Assembly: GCA_964398365.1 (NCBI GenBank)
Contig: CAYNMC010000037.1
Location: 19,115 to 83,114, forward strand
Source of the DNA: CAYNMC01 sp964398365
Lineage (GTDB): Bacteria > Patescibacteriota > Microgenomatia > UBA1400 > CAYNMC01
Length of the DNA stretch: 64,000 nucleotides
Direction: 5' to 3'
The notes under the pieces are model-generated. The model was not told the DNA's origin, did not search any database, and saw only the letters and a list, made by a program, of their open reading frames with translations. This document shows positions 17,477 through 25,404 of the stretch, in pieces. How positions within the stretch are numbered: the first letter of the stretch is position 1; each line of letters starts with the position of its first letter. Position numbers and translations under genes: made by a program.

Positions 17477-18324
17477 TTAATCCTAACGTTTACGAAACCG
17501 CTATTTCACCTACTTTTTGTCCCGGCTGTGGTAACTGGGGCATTAGTCAAGCCTTAAAAGAAGCCTTAGGCGAACTTCAGTTAGCACCTCACGAAGTGGT
17601 AATTACTTACGATGTGGGTTGTAATGCCAATATGGCAGATTTTATTAAAACTTATGCTTTTCATGGTTTACATGGTCGTTCTGTCCCCGCCGCAGCAGGT
17701 ATAAAACTGGCTAATCACCACTTAACCGTTTTAGCGCTCATTGGCGATGGCGGTTTTTATGGGGAAGGAGCTAGTCACTTTCTTTCTTTAATGAGAGGCA
17801 ATCATGATTTGACGGTTTTAGTTCATGACAACGAACGCTATAGTTTAACCACTGGTCAGTTCTCCCCGACGACGCCTAAAAGAACGATCACTCCTTCTAC
17901 TCCGGAAGGTTCAATTGAGGAAGCGCTTAACCCTTTAGCTTTGGCCTTAATGAACCACGCCACCTTTGTGGCGCGAGGCTTTGCTGGTGACATTCCCCAC
18001 TTAAAGAATCTAATTATCAAAGGCATTCAACATGTAGGTTTTTCTTTAATTGAAATTTTACAGCCTTGTGTTATTTGGAACCGACAAAAAACTTATGACT
18101 GGTATCGAGAAAAAATTTATCAGCTAGAACCCTCCTATCAACCAAATGAACGCTTAAATGCCCTCAAAAAAGCTTTAGAAACGACAAAACTTCCTGTGGG
18201 AATTTTTTATCAAGAAAAAAAGAAAGCTTATCATGAAGAAGTGGCTGCATTAAGGGAAAAACCTTTAAGCCAACAAACCATTGCCACGATCGATATTGGC
18301 GAATTATTAAAAGATTTTAGTTAA
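17473..18324 (+). CDS. korB: 2-oxoacid:ferredoxin oxidoreductase, beta subunit (TPP-binding)
   Basis: KorB holds thiamine diphosphate and the proximal [4Fe-4S] cluster. The cluster cysteines are visible as FCPGCGNWG (two Cys), VGCNANMAD and LQPCVIW. The TPP-Mg motif is IGDGGFYGEGASHF with the downstream N-rich segment VHDNERYSLTTGQFSPTT. Length 283 matches the two-subunit class. The ATG lies inside the end of korA (ATGA), giving coupled, probably stoichiometric translation. The small 'NxxYxLTxGQ' loop is typical of the KorB/PorB family. Confidence 0.94.
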   Translation: MINPNVYETAISPTFCPGCGNWGISQALKEALGELQLAPHEVVITYDVGCNANMADFIKTYAFHGLHGRSVPAAAGIKLANHHLTVLALIGDGGFYGEGASHFLSLMRGNHDLTVLVHDNERYSLTTGQFSPTTPKRTITPSTPEGSIEEALNPLALALMNHATFVARGFAGDIPHLKNLIIKGIQHVGFSLIEILQPCVIWNRQKTYDWYREKIYQLEPSYQPNERLNALKKALETTKLPVGIFYQEKKKAYHEEVAALREKPLSQQTIATIDIGELLKDFS

Positions 18325-18338
18325 AACTTGGCAAGAAG

Positions 18339-19004
18339 ATGTTTCTCGTCAATTTCCTATTTAAAATTTTGACCTCATTGATTATTTTTATTATTAACCA
18401 TTTAAGCTATGGCGGGATTGTGATTGCCATGGCAATCGAATCTGCTTGTATTCCCTTGCCTTCAGAAATTATTATGCCTTTTTCCGGATTTTTGGTGGCC
18501 AAAGGCGTTTTTAATTTTTGGCTAACGGTTTTAAGTGGCGCCATTGGTTGTTTGTTAGGCTCGCTTTTAGCCTTTTTTGTTGGTTTTTATAAAGGTGAGA
18601 AGTTTGTGCGTTTTCTTATCAAAAGGTATGGAAAATATGTGCTTGTTTTTGAGTACGAGCTTGATGAAGCTAAAGAATGGTTTGCCAAACACGGCGAATT
18701 GATTGCTTTTACTTCCCGTCTTTTACCCGTGATTCGTACCTTTATTTCTTTGCCTGCGGGCATTTCCGGTATGAACTGGAAAACTTTCAGTCTTTATACC
18801 TTTATCGGTTCTTTCATTTGGTCGGCAATCTTGGCTTATTTAGGTAAAGTCTTGGGAGATAACTGGCAAAAGCTTGGTAATTATTTCCACAAATTTGACG
18901 CTTTGATTTTGGTGTTTTTTGTGGCCTTAGCAGTTTTTTATATTTACCACAAGCTTAAAAAACACCATCGCTATCAATTAAAAAATAAAAGTGGCCGTGG
19001 CTAA
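18339..19004 (+). CDS. DedA-family (VTT-domain) membrane protein
   Basis: This 221-residue polytopic protein has the DedA/SNARE-associated core: the re-entrant segment ACIPLPSEIIMPFSGFLVAKG, followed by FTSRLLPVIRTFISLPAGISGMNWKTF and helices around 150-200. DedA proteins recycle lipid carriers such as undecaprenyl phosphate or scramble phospholipids. The conserved Glu in PSEII and the Arg in LLPVIRT are present. It starts 14 bp after korB behind AAGAAG, a reasonable ribosome-binding site. Its stop codon abuts the stop codon of convergent lexA with no spacer. Confidence 0.9.
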   Translation: MFLVNFLFKILTSLIIFIINHLSYGGIVIAMAIESACIPLPSEIIMPFSGFLVAKGVFNFWLTVLSGAIGCLLGSLLAFFVGFYKGEKFVRFLIKRYGKYVLVFEYELDEAKEWFAKHGELIAFTSRLLPVIRTFISLPAGISGMNWKTFSLYTFIGSFIWSAILAYLGKVLGDNWQKLGNYFHKFDALILVFFVALAVFYIYHKLKKHHRYQLKNKSGRG

Positions 19005-19625
19005 TTAAAAATACTTTCTAATTACTCCCCTAACCTTGCCTTGAATGGTAACGTTGGTAGCAAAAATAGGTGCCATTTTTGAATTAGCCGGTTCAAGTCT
19101 CACCCGCGTTTCTTCTTTAAAAAAACGCTTTAAAGTGGCCAAGCCGTTATCAAGAAGAGCCACCACAATGTCGCCGTTTTGAATTTCCGGATTTTCCTCA
19201 ATCACCACGTAATCACCGTCCAAAATGCCTTCCTCAATTAGACTATCTCCCTTAACCTGTAAAACATATGAACGTCTTCCTTCAGTTAAAAAATTGGGAG
19301 CCACCTGAAGAGTAACGCCTGCTTGAGGATAGGGATCAATTGGTTGACCGGCAGCAATATAACCCAAAACCGGCAAATCAACAGCCCCTCTCCAAGAAGC
19401 ATAATTTTTATGAAGGAGCCGGATATTTTTCACTCCCCCTCGCTGATTCTTCTTTAAAATTCCCTTGGCAACCAATTTTTGAATATGCTCGTGAACGGTC
19501 GCCAAAGAAGAAAGACCCACGGCATCGGCTACCTCCCGCAAGGTTGGTGCATAACCATTTTTTTGGATAAATTGGGTAATAAAATCAAGAATTACCCGCT
19601 GGCGTTTATAAAGAGTTACTGGCAT
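19005..19625 (-). CDS. lexA: LexA SOS repressor
   Basis: LexA represses DNA-damage genes and self-cleaves when RecA filaments form. The 206-residue protein has an N-terminal winged helix (RVILDFITQFIQKNGYAPTLREVADAVGLSSLATVHEHIQ, in two halves), the cleavage bond Ala92-Gly93 in GYIAAGQPI, the nucleophile Ser128 in VKGDSLIEEGI and the general-base Lys166 in ATLKRFF. Family consensus has GDSM where this has GDSL. Its upstream region carries a matching direct and inverted repeat (see operator feature), consistent with autoregulation. It converges on dedA with zero intergenic bases. Confidence 0.95.
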   Translation of the reverse strand: MPVTLYKRQRVILDFITQFIQKNGYAPTLREVADAVGLSSLATVHEHIQKLVAKGILKKNQRGGVKNIRLLHKNYASWRGAVDLPVLGYIAAGQPIDPYPQAGVTLQVAPNFLTEGRRSYVLQVKGDSLIEEGILDGDYVVIEENPEIQNGDIVVALLDNGLATLKRFFKEETRVRLEPANSKMAPIFATNVTIQGKVRGVIRKYF

Positions 19626-19627
19626 TA

Positions 19628-19688
19628 TTTGGTTATTTTAAATTTATAATTTGTTTTTAGTTTGGCAAAATTTTGGTTATTTTGTCAA
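19628..19688 (-). promoter_or_regulatory. Candidate LexA operator region between divergent genes
   Basis: The 12-mer TTTGGTTATTTT occurs twice, at 19628-19639 (2 bp from the lexA start codon) and 19672-19683, with starts exactly 44 bp apart (about four helical turns). The second copy lies in an imperfect palindrome: TTGGCAAAAT (19662-19671), 7 bp, ATTTTGTCAA (19679-19688), 9 of 10 paired. On the lexA strand the palindrome includes a TTGACA hexamer. This does not match the Gram-positive (CGAAC-N4-GTTCG) or E. coli SOS boxes, so it would be a lineage-specific operator. Confidence 0.5.
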
Positions 19689-19711
19689 CTAGAATTTAAT
19701 ATAACAAAATG

Positions 19712-19717
19712 TATAAT
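19712..19717 (+). promoter_or_regulatory. -10 element (TATAAT) for the transglutaminase-like gene
   Basis: A perfect TATAAT ends six bases (TAAATT) before the ATG at 19724, predicting transcription from about the A of the start codon and thus a leaderless mRNA. No good -35 is seen at 17 bp; the LexA-type repeats lie just upstream. Confidence 0.5.
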
Positions 19718-19723
19718 TAAATT

Positions 19724-21541
19724 ATGTTTAGGAGTTTTTGGCGATTTTTTAATTTTTTTCTTCTTTTTTATTTTTTTTTGCCCACCAAAATTTTAGCCGC
19801 CCCTGAATTTGCCACAAGTTATTATTCTCAATACCAGGTCAATAAAGATGCCTCAGTTTCGGTTGAGCATGAAATTCGCCTCAGAAATCTTCTAGCTAAC
19901 CTCTATGTGAGTGAATATAGCATTACCCTTGGTTCCAATCGCTTGGCAGAAATTTGGGTAAGTGACAATTTTGGGAGGCTTGAACACACCGTTGAAACTG
20001 GTCCCAATTACACTAAAATTTTAGTGAAGTTTAAAGAAAAAGTTGTTGGTAAAAATAAAGAAAATCGACTTAAAATTTCCTATAAAACTTGGGATTTTGC
20101 TTTTCTTAATGGACAAGTTCTAGAAATAGGGATTCCTTCAGTTTTAAAGAAAGAGGATTTGGAAGATTATCAAGTTAATTTAGTGATTCCTCTTGCCTTT
20201 GGCCCGCCTTCTTTTATTCAACCCAAACCCAATTTTGAAAAACAGATAGGCGAAAACAAACTTTATTTTTTTAATAAAGAAAGCTTGTTGAAGTTTAGCG
20301 GCATTTCTGCCGCCTTTGGTGACCTCCAAATTTTTAATTTCAAGTTAACCTATCACCTTGATAATCCCACAAATTTAATGGCAAGCATGGAAATAGCGCT
20401 GCCGCCAGATACGGCCTTCCAGCATGTTTTTTATGAATATCTTAATCCTGCTCCCTTTGCTGTCCGGGTGGATGAGGATGGTAATTGGCTGGCTAGCTTC
20501 AAGTTAAAACCCAAAGAAAAATTGATCATTAATGCTTCCGGCTCGGCCGAACTTTATTTAAGAGAAAAAACCGAACTGATCGAACCGGCACTTTCAGCAA
20601 CCCAAAAAGCCAAGTATCTAAGGCCACAAAAATATTGGGAAGTAGATAATCCGGAGATTAAAGATTTAGCGGAAAAACTTAAAACTCCTCAAGCAATTTA
20701 TGATTATTTAGTGAAAAATTTAATTTATGATTATGGCCGCCTGGAAAAAAATTCTTATGAACGCCTAGGAGCTCTCCAAGCTTTACAAAATAAAAGTTCA
20801 TTGCTTTGTTTGGAATTTAGCGACCTTTTTGTTACTCTTTCCCGAGCTGCCGGCATTCCCGCCAGAGCCCTCGAAGGTTACAGTTATACCAGCAATCCAC
20901 GCTTAAGACCGCTCTCTTTAAATCAAGACATTCTTCATGCTTGGGCCGAATATTATGATGAGCGTAAAAACCTATGGTTGCCGGTTGATCCCACTTGGGG
21001 AAATACTACCGGCGGTTTGGATTTTTTCAGCAAACTTGATCTTAATCATTTTGTTTTTGTTCGTCACGGACTAAAAAGTTATCTCCCGCTTGCTGCCGGT
21101 TCTTATACTTTTAGCGACGAGCCTGAAAAAAAGCAAAAAAATGTCTTTATTGAATTTGGCCAAAAAAAGAAGCATTTAATCAAAGCAGAAATTAGTGCTC
21201 AGTTACCAGAATTTATTTTAGGGGGGTTGATTTTTAAAGAAAAAATTTATCTTAAAAATACCGGTGAAGCTGCTTTTCACAAGGAGAAATTAAGCCTGAG
21301 AATCAATCAACAATTAAAAGAGATTAACCTTGAAGTTTTGCCTCCTTGGGGTACTTATCAGATACCTTTGACTTTTAAAACTGACTGGTTAAAAACTCAA
21401 ACTTATCTTATCCATGTTAATTTTAATCAGCAGGAAAAAATTTATCAAATTAAGTCTTTACCCTTTTATCAATTTTTCTGGCAAAAAATTCGCTTTTTAA
21501 AATTAAGGGATTTGTTAAAATTAATTAAGTTAACTGAGTGA
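19724..21541 (+). CDS. Exported transglutaminase-like (papain-fold) protein
   Basis: This 605-residue protein has an N-terminal hydrophobic segment (about residues 6-24, rich in Phe/Leu, then AAPEF) as signal peptide or anchor. Residues 30-310 form a beta-rich region of unknown type. Residues about 320-450 form a transglutaminase core: the catalytic Cys362 in SSLLCLEFSDLFVTLSRAAGIPAR, His405 in ILHAWAEYYDE and Asp422 in PVDPTWG. The C-terminal part (480-600) looks like Ig-like/BACON-type strands. Such proteins act outside the membrane as cysteine proteases or amidases on peptides or the envelope. It is divergent from lexA, so possibly SOS-influenced through the shared operator region. Confidence 0.85.
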   Translation: MFRSFWRFFNFFLLFYFFLPTKILAAPEFATSYYSQYQVNKDASVSVEHEIRLRNLLANLYVSEYSITLGSNRLAEIWVSDNFGRLEHTVETGPNYTKILVKFKEKVVGKNKENRLKISYKTWDFAFLNGQVLEIGIPSVLKKEDLEDYQVNLVIPLAFGPPSFIQPKPNFEKQIGENKLYFFNKESLLKFSGISAAFGDLQIFNFKLTYHLDNPTNLMASMEIALPPDTAFQHVFYEYLNPAPFAVRVDEDGNWLASFKLKPKEKLIINASGSAELYLREKTELIEPALSATQKAKYLRPQKYWEVDNPEIKDLAEKLKTPQAIYDYLVKNLIYDYGRLEKNSYERLGALQALQNKSSLLCLEFSDLFVTLSRAAGIPARALEGYSYTSNPRLRPLSLNQDILHAWAEYYDERKNLWLPVDPTWGNTTGGLDFFSKLDLNHFVFVRHGLKSYLPLAAGSYTFSDEPEKKQKNVFIEFGQKKKHLIKAEISAQLPEFILGGLIFKEKIYLKNTGEAAFHKEKLSLRINQQLKEINLEVLPPWGTYQIPLTFKTDWLKTQTYLIHVNFNQQEKIYQIKSLPFYQFFWQKIRFLKLRDLLKLIKLTE

Positions 21542-21546
21542 CCATT

Positions 21547-21951
21547 ATGAAAGATTTTTTAAGGGCGATTTTTGTCAATGGTGTTACCTTAACCCTCACT
21601 GCCCAAATCTTTCCGGGTTTATCTTATAGTCATGATTTAAAAATTTTATTTTTTACCTCTTTAACTTTCACCCTAATTAACCTTTGTTTGCAACCTCTTG
21701 TCAAGCTTTTGCTTTTACCAATTAACCTCTTAACCCTGGGAATGTTTCGTTGGCTGACAGGGGTCATTTGTTTATTTCTCTTGACAATTTTAGTGCCTGA
21801 AGTAAAAATCCGTTCCTTTACCATGCCGGCATTTTCTCAGGGAGGTTTTGCCACTCCCCAGTTTTATTTCAGCACCCTCATGTCTTTAATCACCGCCTCT
21901 TTTTTGATTTCTTTAATCTCAACTTCTATTAACTGGTTAATTAAAAAATAA
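21547..21951 (+). CDS. Four-helix membrane protein, phage-holin (YvlD-like) family
   Basis: The 134-residue product (ATG at 21547, preceded by GAGTG; an upstream GTG at 21538 overlaps the previous stop) has four hydrophobic segments around 8-25, 30-55, 58-80 and 108-130. It contains the family pattern NGVTLTLTAQIFPGL...LINLCLQPLVKLLLLPINLLTLGMF. These proteins are annotated as 'phage holin family' or YvlD, but are chromosomal membrane proteins with no proven lytic role. It follows the transglutaminase-like gene in the same operon and overlaps the convergent binding-protein gene by 15 bp. Confidence 0.82.
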   Translation: MKDFLRAIFVNGVTLTLTAQIFPGLSYSHDLKILFFTSLTFTLINLCLQPLVKLLLLPINLLTLGMFRWLTGVICLFLLTILVPEVKIRSFTMPAFSQGGFATPQFYFSTLMSLITASFLISLISTSINWLIKK

Positions 21952-23283
21952 CTTTTTCCTTTTAATCGTTAAAGACTGGGGGTGGGAGAGAAAAATTACC
22001 GGTGAATCTTCTAATAAAAATCTTTGAAAATCAAAATATTTTTCTTTGCGTTCCTGTTTGTCAGTTAAACGCCTGCTGTCTTCAAGGATTTTATCCACCT
22101 TGGGGCTCTTATAACCGGTGAGATTAGTTTCTTGGGTTGAATGCCAAAAACTATATTGATCAGGGTCGGGAGGAATTTGGCTGATAATTAATAAGGTCTG
22201 GAAGTCAAAAGAGATTGTATCGATTAATTTTATTTCTGTCTCGATGCCTAAAATTTCCTGCCAGTTTTTTTTGATTGCTTCTGCCAGTCCCAAAAAATTT
22301 TCGGTAGTATCAAGAGTAAGTTTCAATTTTTCTACTTCCATTTCCTTTTTGAATTTTTCAAAAAGATTTTTGGCCTGCTCCGGATTGGTTTTGTATGGTT
22401 TAACGTTAGCATTAAAAGCCCAGGAGTGAGGATTTAATGGTCCTATTGCCCGACTTTCGCCTTCAAGTTTGGGAGTGGCATAAGCCAAGGCCTGTCTTAA
22501 ATTTTTGTTACCTAAAAATTTATCTCTTAGATTTAAAAAAATGCCAATATACTGATCATAATTTAGTTGCGACTTAATCAATAAATATTTTTCCCACTCT
22601 GACGTAAAGGGATTCTGATAAAGGTTCCACAATTCATCAACTTCGCCTAATTGAAAAGCTAAAAAGGCTGCAGTTTGATCAGGATAAAATTTAAAGAGCA
22701 AGTTTTTATCAGGACCAACCAAAAGCATTTTCCTAATAAAAGAACCATATTTGTTAATTTTTTTAATTTGATACTGACCCGCCCCGATATAATCCTTTTT
22801 AAAAATAGGTGTAGAAAGTAAGGTAGGAAATGGAGTAAAAGTTTCCTCTAAGCTAAATTTAAGCGTCTTTGAGTTTATAATCTCCATTTTAACACCAGGC
22901 AAATCATATTTAATCTCTTCTGCCTTAATCTCTTTACCATCCTGCCAATAAATATCATCGGCAAGATAAAAGAAATAAGTTTTACCGTCCGGGGTGGTTT
23001 CCCAACGGGAAGCCAAGGAAGGTAAAGGACTGCCATCTTCATCAATTCTTACCAAACCGTTGCTGGCCAGCAATAAAATTGAAGAAGGTAAATCCTCAAA
23101 TTGGTAATTACCCACAAGGCCAATTTTCTGGGTGGTTTTTGGGCGCGGTAAATAAGGAAAAATCTTTAAAATCACCAAAAAGAAAATAACGCCACCCACT
23201 AAGCTTAAAAAAATTGCTTTTTTTTCGCGTTTTAAAAAGACGAAAACAATTAAAAACAAAAGCTTTATTTTTTTAAAAAACAT
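21937..23283 (-). CDS. Oligopeptide/nickel-type ABC substrate-binding protein, membrane-anchored
   Basis: This is a family-5 extracellular solute-binding protein (448 residues, shorter than the usual 500-550). The N-terminus is basic with a transmembrane anchor (about 22-44), and no lipobox Cys is visible. The core shows LPSLASRWETTPDGKTYFFYLADDIYWQDGKEIKAEEI, split by the typical 'F.L..D..W.DG....A' pattern, then FLNLRDKFLGNKNLRQALAYA and a C-terminal RQ..Y..FQ.FL segment. No permease or ATPase genes are nearby, so the transporter partners are elsewhere or it acts alone. It starts 12 bp after secG in the same direction. Confidence 0.85.
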   Translation of the reverse strand: MFFKKIKLLFLIVFVFLKREKKAIFLSLVGGVIFFLVILKIFPYLPRPKTTQKIGLVGNYQFEDLPSSILLLASNGLVRIDEDGSPLPSLASRWETTPDGKTYFFYLADDIYWQDGKEIKAEEIKYDLPGVKMEIINSKTLKFSLEETFTPFPTLLSTPIFKKDYIGAGQYQIKKINKYGSFIRKMLLVGPDKNLLFKFYPDQTAAFLAFQLGEVDELWNLYQNPFTSEWEKYLLIKSQLNYDQYIGIFLNLRDKFLGNKNLRQALAYATPKLEGESRAIGPLNPHSWAFNANVKPYKTNPEQAKNLFEKFKKEMEVEKLKLTLDTTENFLGLAEAIKKNWQEILGIETEIKLIDTISFDFQTLLIISQIPPDPDQYSFWHSTQETNLTGYKSPKVDKILEDSRRLTDKQERKEKYFDFQRFLLEDSPVIFLSHPQSLTIKRKKLFFN

Positions 23284-23295
23284 TTTTTCGTTTTT

Positions 23296-23511
23296 TTAAC
23301 TGATAAAGCTTAAAATTGAAATTGCAAAAAAAAGAAGGGTTAAAACAATTGTCAAGATAAAAAACACTTTCTCAACCCCTCTTTTAGTATGGTAAAAAGT
23401 GGCTTCTGTCCCCCAGGCTCGGCCTAAACCTGTTCCCTTTGCTTGTAATAAAATCACCGTTATCAACAGCAAAGAAATAATAATTTGCGCTAAAGTAATT
23501 AAATTTTTCAT
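23296..23511 (-). CDS. secG: Protein translocase subunit SecG
   Basis: SecG supports SecYE-dependent protein export. The 71-residue product has two transmembrane helices (about 3-22 and 49-69) around the conserved cytoplasmic loop LLQAKGTGLGRAWG. This is the expected size. Its ATG shares its A with the final A of the CCA end of the upstream tRNA-Glu gene, so the mRNA start is exposed only in the unprocessed transcript (see findings). Confidence 0.9.
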   Translation of the reverse strand: MKNLITLAQIIISLLLITVILLQAKGTGLGRAWGTEATFYHTKRGVEKVFFILTIVLTLLFFAISILSFIS

Positions 23512-23585
23512 GGTGACCCCGACGGGAATCGAACCCGTGTTTGTACCTTGAAAGGGTACTGTCCTAACCGTTAGACGACGGGGTC
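23511..23585 (-). tRNA. tRNA-Glu (anticodon UUC), CCA encoded
   Basis: The reverse complement folds into a cloverleaf. The acceptor stem starts GACCCCG at 23585. The anticodon loop CTTTCAA, closed by GTACC/GGTAC, has anticodon TTC. The T-arm is GGGTTCGATTCCC, the discriminator is A, and CCA is encoded at 23513-23511. The last A is also the first base of the secG start codon. Confidence 0.95.
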
Positions 23586-23599
23586 TTAAAGGGTTTATC

Positions 23600-23675
23600 T
23601 GGTGAGTCCGGAGGGATTCGAACCCTCGACACCCTGCTTAAAAGGCAGGTGCTCTACCAACTGAGCTACGGACCC
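23600..23675 (-). tRNA. tRNA-Lys (anticodon UUU), CCA encoded
   Basis: The acceptor GGGTCCG (from 23675) pairs with CGGACTC (one G-U). The D-arm is GCTCAGTTGGTAGAGC, and the anticodon stem CCTGC/GCAGG carries loop CTTTTAA (anticodon TTT). The T-arm is GGGTTCGAATCCC, the discriminator is A, and CCA follows at 23602-23600. It lies 14 bp upstream of tRNA-Glu in the same transcript. Confidence 0.95.
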
Positions 23676-23688
23676 TTTTAACTTATTT

Positions 23689-23717
23689 ATTTTAATCTAA
23701 AGTGCCATTATAATCAA
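23689..23717 (-). promoter_or_regulatory. Promoter of the tRNA-Lys/tRNA-Glu/secG unit
   Basis: On the minus strand TTGATT (23717-23712), 17 bp, TAAAAT (23694-23689) lie about 14 bp before the tRNA-Lys 5' end. The hexamers and spacing are identical to those before tRNA-Asp at 52999-53027. It overlaps the TATAAT (23709-23714) that probably serves the divergent gene at 23734. Confidence 0.7.
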
Positions 23718-23733
23718 TTTTAATTTGAGCTTT

Positions 23734-25404
23734 ATGAAAATAGACAAATTAGCCTACCTTTTGATCTTATTTTTTTCTCTTCTTGCTTTAATGCCGCTCT
23801 TTCAACCAGGTTTTATGGGTTACGATTTTATCTATCAAGGAGCGCGTTTGGCTGCCTTTTACCAAAACCTCAAGGAAGGTGTGATTTTGCCTCGCTGGGC
23901 CGGCGGACCAATGAATGCCGGTTATGGTCATCCGGTGCTGATTTTTCTTTATCCATTTGTCTTTTACTTAGCTTCTTTTTGGCACTTTCTTGGTTTTTCG
24001 CTGGTTGCCTCTCTCAAAATCATTTTGGCTTTGGCTTATTTTTTTTCCGGAATTTTTGCTTATCTTTTCTTTAAAAACCTCAGTGATAAAAAAACTGCCT
24101 TAGCACTGAGTTTGTTCTATCTTTTTATTCCTTATCGTTTTCTCAATCTTTATGGTCGAGCGGCACTGGGTGAACATTTGGCAACTACTTTTTTGCCTTT
24201 GATTTTTTTGGCTATCTGGAAAAATTTTCAAGCACCAAAAACTAAAAATATTTTATTTTTGGCTTTGGCTACTGCTTTGACGATTTTGAGTCACAATTTA
24301 ATTTTCCTTTTAGCAAGCCCTTTAATTTTTATTTTTATTATTTATCTTTATCTTCAAACTAAAAATAAAGCTAGACTAATTTTTCACCTTCTTCCCGGCT
24401 TTCTTTTAGGATTTTCTCTTTCTGCCTTTTTTTGGTTTCCTTTAGTCTTCGAACGCAAATATCTTCGTTACGATGAAATTGCCAATCCGGATTACTTTTG
24501 GCACAATGGCATTTTACCTTTTCATCAAATTTTCTTCCCTCCTGAATATCAACTTTTTCATTTTTCCGAAAAGCCATTTGGCGCCTTAATTTACCCCACG
24601 CTTGCCCCCACTCAATGGTTTTTATTTTTACTAATCCCCTTTTTAATTTATAAATTTTACAAAAACCGCCTCTTTGTTGTTTTTCTTTTAGCTCTCTTTT
24701 TTTATTTTCTCACGGGCGCTTTTTTAGCCACAAAATTGATGTTTTGGCTAATCTTGACACTACCCGCCCTGGCTTTAGTCCAGCAAGCCTGTCGTTTTCT
24801 CAATCTGCCACTTTTTGCTTCACCTTTTCTTTTGTGGTTAACGACTAAAGCGATTAAGCCTTCTCGTCGTTATCTATTTTTAAGTCTTTTTACCCTTTTT
24901 AACTTTTTACTCAATCTTCCTTATTTTTGGAATCTGAAAATTCCCCGCCAATTTAAAGACGATCATTATTTTTTTAACGAATATTCTCTCACTGCCGACA
25001 CTGGCCAGATTACCCCTCGTTGGGGATTGATAAATTATTTTGTTCCAGCGCCTCAGAAAGTTCAGCTGGTTGCTGGCGGCATAGACAAAATCGAGATTGA
25101 AAAATGGCACTCTCAAGAACATGTTTATAAGTTAGTTCTCCGTGAGCCAAGTCAAATTGCCGACAATACCCTTTATTTCCCCGGCTGGACAGTTTATGTG
25201 GATGGGAAAAAAGCACCACTTAACTTCCAAGACATGAATTGGAGAGGTATCATTACTTATCCCGTCCCCGCCGGTACTCATCAAATTAAAGTGAAATTTG
25301 AAGAAACACGGCTCAGGTTAATCGGAGATTGTTTATCGCTTTCTTCGCTTCTGCTGATCATTCTTATCACTACTTATAAAACTTATAAAAAACTTATAAA
25401 GTAA
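23734..25404 (+). CDS. Large polytopic membrane protein, GT-C/YfhO-like
   Basis: This protein of about 556 residues has roughly 12 hydrophobic helices and a soluble C-terminal segment (about 430-530) ending in the pattern YFPGWTVYVDGKKAPLNF...GIITYPVPAGTHQIKVKFEET. That C-terminal pattern is typical of YfhO-like/6-pyruvoyl-tetrahydropterin-synthase-related membrane proteins of the GT-C glycosyltransferase superfamily. The first loop (ARLAAFYQNLKEGVILPRW..) is where GT-C enzymes bind the lipid-linked donor. I use the ATG at 23734; an in-frame TTG at 23725 is an alternative. A TATAAT at 23709 could drive it. The likely role is transfer of a sugar to a lipid or surface polymer; the substrate is unknown. 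Confidence 0.8.
   Translation: MKIDKLAYLLILFFSLLALMPLFQPGFMGYDFIYQGARLAAFYQNLKEGVILPRWAGGPMNAGYGHPVLIFLYPFVFYLASFWHFLGFSLVASLKIILALAYFFSGIFAYLFFKNLSDKKTALALSLFYLFIPYRFLNLYGRAALGEHLATTFLPLIFLAIWKNFQAPKTKNILFLALATALTILSHNLIFLLASPLIFIFIIYLYLQTKNKARLIFHLLPGFLLGFSLSAFFWFPLVFERKYLRYDEIANPDYFWHNGILPFHQIFFPPEYQLFHFSEKPFGALIYPTLAPTQWFLFLLIPFLIYKFYKNRLFVVFLLALFFYFLTGAFLATKLMFWLILTLPALALVQQACRFLNLPLFASPFLLWLTTKAIKPSRRYLFLSLFTLFNFLLNLPYFWNLKIPRQFKDDHYFFNEYSLTADTGQITPRWGLINYFVPAPQKVQLVAGGIDKIEIEKWHSQEHVYKLVLREPSQIADNTLYFPGWTVYVDGKKAPLNFQDMNWRGIITYPVPAGTHQIKVKFEETRLRLIGDCLSLSSLLLIILITTYKTYKKLIK

Noticed and set aside
21547..21951. Prophage indicated by a holin-family protein
   Set aside because: No other phage genes are nearby; this family is widespread as chromosomal membrane proteins.
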